A stretch of 21,201 nt of DNA from Larix sibirica. Taxonomy: Eukaryota; Streptophyta; Pinopsida; Pinales; Pinaceae. Location of the stretch: assembly GCA_004151065.3 (NCBI GenBank), contig NWUY0300012618.1:7779-28979 (forward strand). The letters run 5' to 3'. Within the stretch, counting starts at the first letter, position 1. Every line of letters begins with the position of its first letter. The translations under genes were made by a program, and so were the position numbers. Below are positions 17,540-21,201 of the stretch, in pieces. The notes under the pieces were generated by a model. It ran no database searches. It saw only the letters and a list, made by a program, of their open reading frames with translations, and was not told the DNA's origin.

Positions 17540-19566
17540 TATAGTCCTTCTAATAATCCAGATACAACCACTAGTCGATGACATGCCTCTTTTATAGTCA
17601 GTATTGCTTCAGTCTATTTCCATTCATTAATTTTGTGAAGACTCAACCTTCAAGTGTTTTAAGTCTCAATGGTCCATTCCAATGAATTTATTCAACAATG
17701 TAGGGGCCTAAACAAATAGTCTATAGCTTCTTAGGTTTTCCTTTTATTTTACTATTATATAATAATACCAAATCTACAACTGACATGTCTTTGTTTCTAA
17801 TATTCTTTTCATGTCAAGCTTTTTGTTATTGTTTCTGAACTTCCTAGTGATGTATTGCCAACATTCTATGTTCTTCTAGTTTTTGTAGGTCAAATATTCT
17901 TTCTTGCATTGCTTGTATGGTACCCAAGTTCAGGACTTGAGCAATTCTCGGAGCCTAATGCTTAAAATGAAGAGGGACTAGTACTTGTTGTCCATGTACT
18001 AACTTAAATGGTGTTTGACATGTTGATATTTTGAATGTTGCTCAGTATTCCCATAATATAGTAGGTACTTTATCATCCCAATTGTCCTTGTCAATGTTAC
18101 AAATTTTTGTAATGCCCTTAGGGAGTGTTTTATTGAATGGCTTGACTACTCCATTCGACTACGGATGGTTTGTAAACCTTTTGTGGTGATCAATCATGAA
18201 TTATTTAAGAAGGATATCTATACTTTTATTGATAAAATGAGTTCCTCTATCATTTATTAATGTTAGAGGGATTCCAAATATGGTAATTATATTTTCATAA
18301 ATGAACTTGGATTCTACTTTACTGCTACATGTGTTGACTAGTCCTACTTCTACCCACTTAGTAGCATACTCTTCCATAGTGATAACATATCTTTCTCATA
18401 TCCGTCAATCAAGATTTGGAAAAGGTCTAACAGATTCAATTGCACATATTTCAAATGTAAGGATGGGACTGCGAAATATTAGTTGAATTTCATGTCGTCT
18501 TAGTGGTTTACCCATTCATTGACATTTATCACACTTATTTACCTATGCTTTGGATTCCTTATTCAATGATTGCCACCATAGTGCTGATAGTGTAATCGTT
18601 TTGGCAGTCATGTTGACTTGAGAATGTTCACCAGTGGATCTAGAATGTGATTCTTCCATGGTAGATTCTCATTCATGGTCGAGTGTGCATTGTTGTAGTA
18701 TAAAATTGTGTCTAAATTTATAGAGGTAACCATTAATTAGCATGTACATTTCTTCTTTCATTGATAATTTTTTATTTTTATTTTTTTTATGTTCTTGTTG
18801 GTTCTTGTCCTTTTTGTAAGAACTCTACAACATTTTCTAGTTTGGTTGGTACCACTTCAATTCTAAAAATATGTGCATTGGGGAGTTCGTCATAGATGTC
18901 GACTGATTCTTCTCCAGTTTGAATGTGAGAAAGGTAGTTGGGTCTGATATTCAACTTTCCTTGACGGACTAGGATTTCAAATTCAAATTATTGAAATAAC
19001 AATAGCTAGTCACATATATGACCATGGTGGACAGGTTTGTTGACCAGATATTTGAGTGCTTGGTGGTCTGTATAGAATATAAATGTGTTAGTTAACCAAT
19101 AAATAATGTTCATATATTTGCAATGTAAATATCATATCCAATCCTTCAAGTCCATTTGTTGAATAACTTCTTTCTTCTTTATTTAATGTGCGACTAGTGT
19201 ATTCGTTTGGGTAGTTGATTCCATTGCCTCCTGGTTGTGTTAGTATTGTACTGACTGTAATTCCAGATGTGTTAATATGAACACAGAACTTTTTCAACCA
19301 GTCTGGAAATTTGATTTTTGGAGCTTTGACAAAGTTTTTTTAAGCAGTTCAAGAGAATCTTCACATTCTGAGGTCCATAAAAATTCAACATGTAGTCTGA
19401 GTAATTCTTCCAAAGGGAATGTGATGTTGGAATAGTACCAGATAAAGTGTGGTATAAAATTCTCCCTGTAGATAGGTAGAAATTCTCTTGGATATAAATG
19501 GTTACCTAATCCAATACAGAGGTCAACAAATGGAAAGTAACATCCTCCTAGATCTAGTTCATACAC
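17540..19566 (-). pseudogene. Ty3/gypsy pol, second lineage (RT end, RNase H, integrase, no chromodomain)
   Basis: This is a different, more decayed gypsy pol, read from high to low coordinates. The RT C-terminus is at 19294-19566 (ENFIPHF, ITFPLEELL, VEFLWTSECEDSLELLKKTL). RNase H is at about 18950-19297 (TSGITVSTILTQPGG, YTSRTLNKEERSYSTNGLEG, then TDHQALKYLVNKPV and LNIRPNYLSHIQTGEE). Integrase is at about 17980-18420 (YATKWVEVGLV, IPLTLINDRGTHFINKSI, NGVVKPFNK, DNWDDKVPTILWEY). The C-terminal part is at about 17540-17930 (KDMSVVDLVLLYNSKIKG, LGPYIV, LKTLEG, NGNRLKQY). That tail, ending without a chromodomain, points to the Athila/Tat-type branch. The third catalytic acid (family NGQVEAFNK) is Lys, and stops are frequent. 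Its upstream RT, protease and gag are missing: the match breaks off at 19566. The polypurine tract and LTR follow in proper order. Confidence 0.85.
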
Positions 19567-20660
19567 AAGAAAACAAGTTATGGAAGAGACAAGAGAGATA
19601 CATGACCTACCTTACTTTCAATGGGTTTCCTCAATGCTACTAAGTTTATCCATCTCCTAGCTTTGAGATCTAGGATTATGGACCTGCTCGCAAACAAAAG
19701 AAATATCTTCTCCAAAACAAAAAGTGTATAAACAAAGATATAACTATAAAATAATAGACACATTCATACATTCATCATGAAAGACATGAAATAGGGAAAA
19801 ATAGGCCAAGTTTATATTAAATGGAAATCCATAAATAAGTACATACAAGCATATACCTAACATAGTAGCAACATCTTCTCCAAGCTCTCCTTCTAGACCC
19901 GTTGAGAATTAGACTAGCATAAGGGTGGCATCTTCAAGCTATATTTTCATGTTATCACTCTGCAATTGAGCAGATTAGGGATACTCTCTTCTTCCCTCCT
20001 CTTCACCCAAGGATGGCCCTCATTAAATAGGGTTTGGAGGCTCAAATAATATAGAGAAAAGGATGGATCAAGGGATGATGTGCTGGATCAAGAAGGATTA
20101 GCCTCCTTCGCATGGAAAGTGAGGGAGGATTCAAACCATGGAACCTCCTATCCAAAATCATTATCCTTGATCCATTCCAATGTATTTGGACCAAAATTAT
20201 TTCTCCCACAATGAGGGCCACAAGGTGATAAAAAGGGAAATGATCACTTCCCTAACACTAGGAGTTAGGAATTATCCCTCCCTAGATAAGGTAGTGGTGG
20301 CGATAGTCTTCAAAAATGGGAAAAAATCAATGTCTAAATGATCATATTTCAACGCCTAATGATTGATTTCTCTACCCAACATGTATAGGGACCATAATAG
20401 GATTTAGGTTTCCCTCTATAACACATCTAGGAAGCACAATAGCAACATTTTTATGGTGATGGAACAAAAAAACTCAAGAAAGACTAGGAGTGTGACATTT
20501 TGAGGTATAATAGATGCCCCCTAAAGTGTGAGGTCAGAAGGGAAACTAATAGCTGAAACACTTTACCAAGACATAGGTACAAAGGGTGCTAGAAGACGAC
20601 TATCATATGGAAACCGCAAACCAATATCATCCCCAAGGTAAGCATACCCATACTCAAAAT
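19567..20660. other. Unassigned, repeat-like DNA
   Basis: The gypsy match ends abruptly at 19566 and a different sequence begins, so another element may be inserted at this point. Nothing in six frames resembles a known domain. The section 20020-20330 is richer in G and C, with agggatgatg and ggaggattcaaaccatggaa, and 20489-20525 (gtgtgacattttgaggtata and agatgcccccta) looks like the edge of a plant LTR or leader, but no ends could be fixed. Open frames of 61-75 codons here look fortuitous. Confidence 0.4.
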
Positions 20661-20734
20661 TATCTAACTCAAATCATCACCGCCAACCAATACATGGCAG
20701 ATCCATGAAAGTATTGACTAAGGATATGGCTACC

Positions 20735-20882
20735 AAACATACAATGTGGATCCATATCTACATGACATAAATAGATCGTGGGAACAAAAGAATACAAAGT
20801 GGATTCAAGACACAATAATGACACAACTGCATACCAACACAAAGTGGATTTGTGCGACAATATACATATCAGTAAGGGTATA
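20735..20882 (+). repeat. Degenerate ~48-bp tandem repeat, about three units
   Basis: Three units share the core aca(a/t).tggat(c/t) with similar surroundings: caatgtggatcc near 20740, caaagtggattc near 20796 and caaagtggattt near 20842. The spacing is about 46-56 bases. The repeat is weak, with the cores best conserved. The 92-codon plus-strand frame across it (20778-21056) has no recognisable domain. Confidence 0.4.
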
Positions 20883-21201
20883 GACATGATATTCATACTA
20901 GAAACTACTCAAAAAATATCCCTTGCAACTTGGGTAAACTACTTAAGGAAGTTTCTAAGGGTGTTCTTCTCGATCTCAAATTGGTACGATTCTAACCATG
21001 CAAATAGATGTGCTGAAGGAAAACATGGTAGAATCCACTTGATTACTAGCTTTTGATGTCAACCATTAAAAAATATGAGGGAAATCACCAATAATGATAA
21101 TGACTCCTAAGTTACCCTAGTAAATTCCAACAAATGCGATTAAATGATCTAAAGTCGAACACTCGTGGAATCATTCAATCAGATCCAAATGATGTAAACC
21201 T
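20883..21201. other. Unassigned window end
   Basis: AT-rich sequence with no recognisable coding frame, repeat or element edge. Confidence 0.4.

Noticed and set aside
20669-21056. Open frames on both strands at the right end
   Set aside because: Short overlapping frames in repeat-bearing AT-rich DNA, with no motif and no supporting context.
16421-21201. A second copy of the 1.08-kb LTR to the right, which would complete element 2
   Set aside because: I scanned 19567-21201 for the LTR's distinctive words and found none; the element's 5' part is missing from the window.
1-21201. A new defence, toxin or biosynthetic system
   Set aside because: All recognisable coding sequence is retrotransposon-derived and broken; no gene cluster, operon or intact enzyme is present.

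Overview
The window looks like nuclear DNA of a seed plant, made almost entirely of decayed retrotransposons. The reasons are: an L1-type LINE whose ORF1 pairs a DUF4283-like region with a CCHC zinc knuckle; two different Ty3/gypsy pol remnants; a primer-binding site for initiator Met-tRNA next to a long LTR; and low GC with large coding-free tracts. Several old, heavily mutated element families packed together would fit a large gymnosperm genome, but nothing here proves the clade. I see no intact protein gene, tRNA, rRNA or CRISPR array. Everything recognisable as coding is a pseudogene, nearly all on the minus strand.

Layout. (1) 1-2149, minus: LINE remnant, the start of ORF2 (AP endonuclease, cut by the window edge) preceded by a nearly full ORF1. 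(2) 2150-2878: unassigned. (3) 2879-7905: copy 1 of a ~5 kb direct duplication. Its left part is a ~380 bp divergent flank, then a CpG-rich stretch that looks genic on the plus strand. Its right part is a minus-strand gypsy pol (integrase C-terminus, integrase, RNase H, end of RT). (4) 7906-9394: spacer that starts at an N and holds an LTR-like promoter stretch and a minus-strand LINE-type RNase H fragment. (5) 9395-14349: copy 2 of the duplication; pol then continues into the RT up to about 14723. (6) 14724-15400: a palindrome, a 22-23 bp minisatellite ending at an N, and an LTR-like stretch. (7) 15400-16406: leader-like or unassigned DNA. (8) 16407-19566, minus: a second, non-chromodomain gypsy element in element order RT end, RNase H, integrase, polypurine tract, ~1.08 kb LTR, followed by a PBS that must belong to a further element. 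(9) 19567-21201: unassigned, repeat-like.

The most notable features are the ~5 kb duplication with mosaic identity (a divergent edge, a core near 99% or better, and a 2.4 kb stretch with no substitution that I could see), the unusual number of internal tandem duplications inside one pol, and a CpG-rich gene-like segment carried in both copies. Single Ns lie at or near structural boundaries, so assembly error has to be excluded first. I found no convincing new molecular system.
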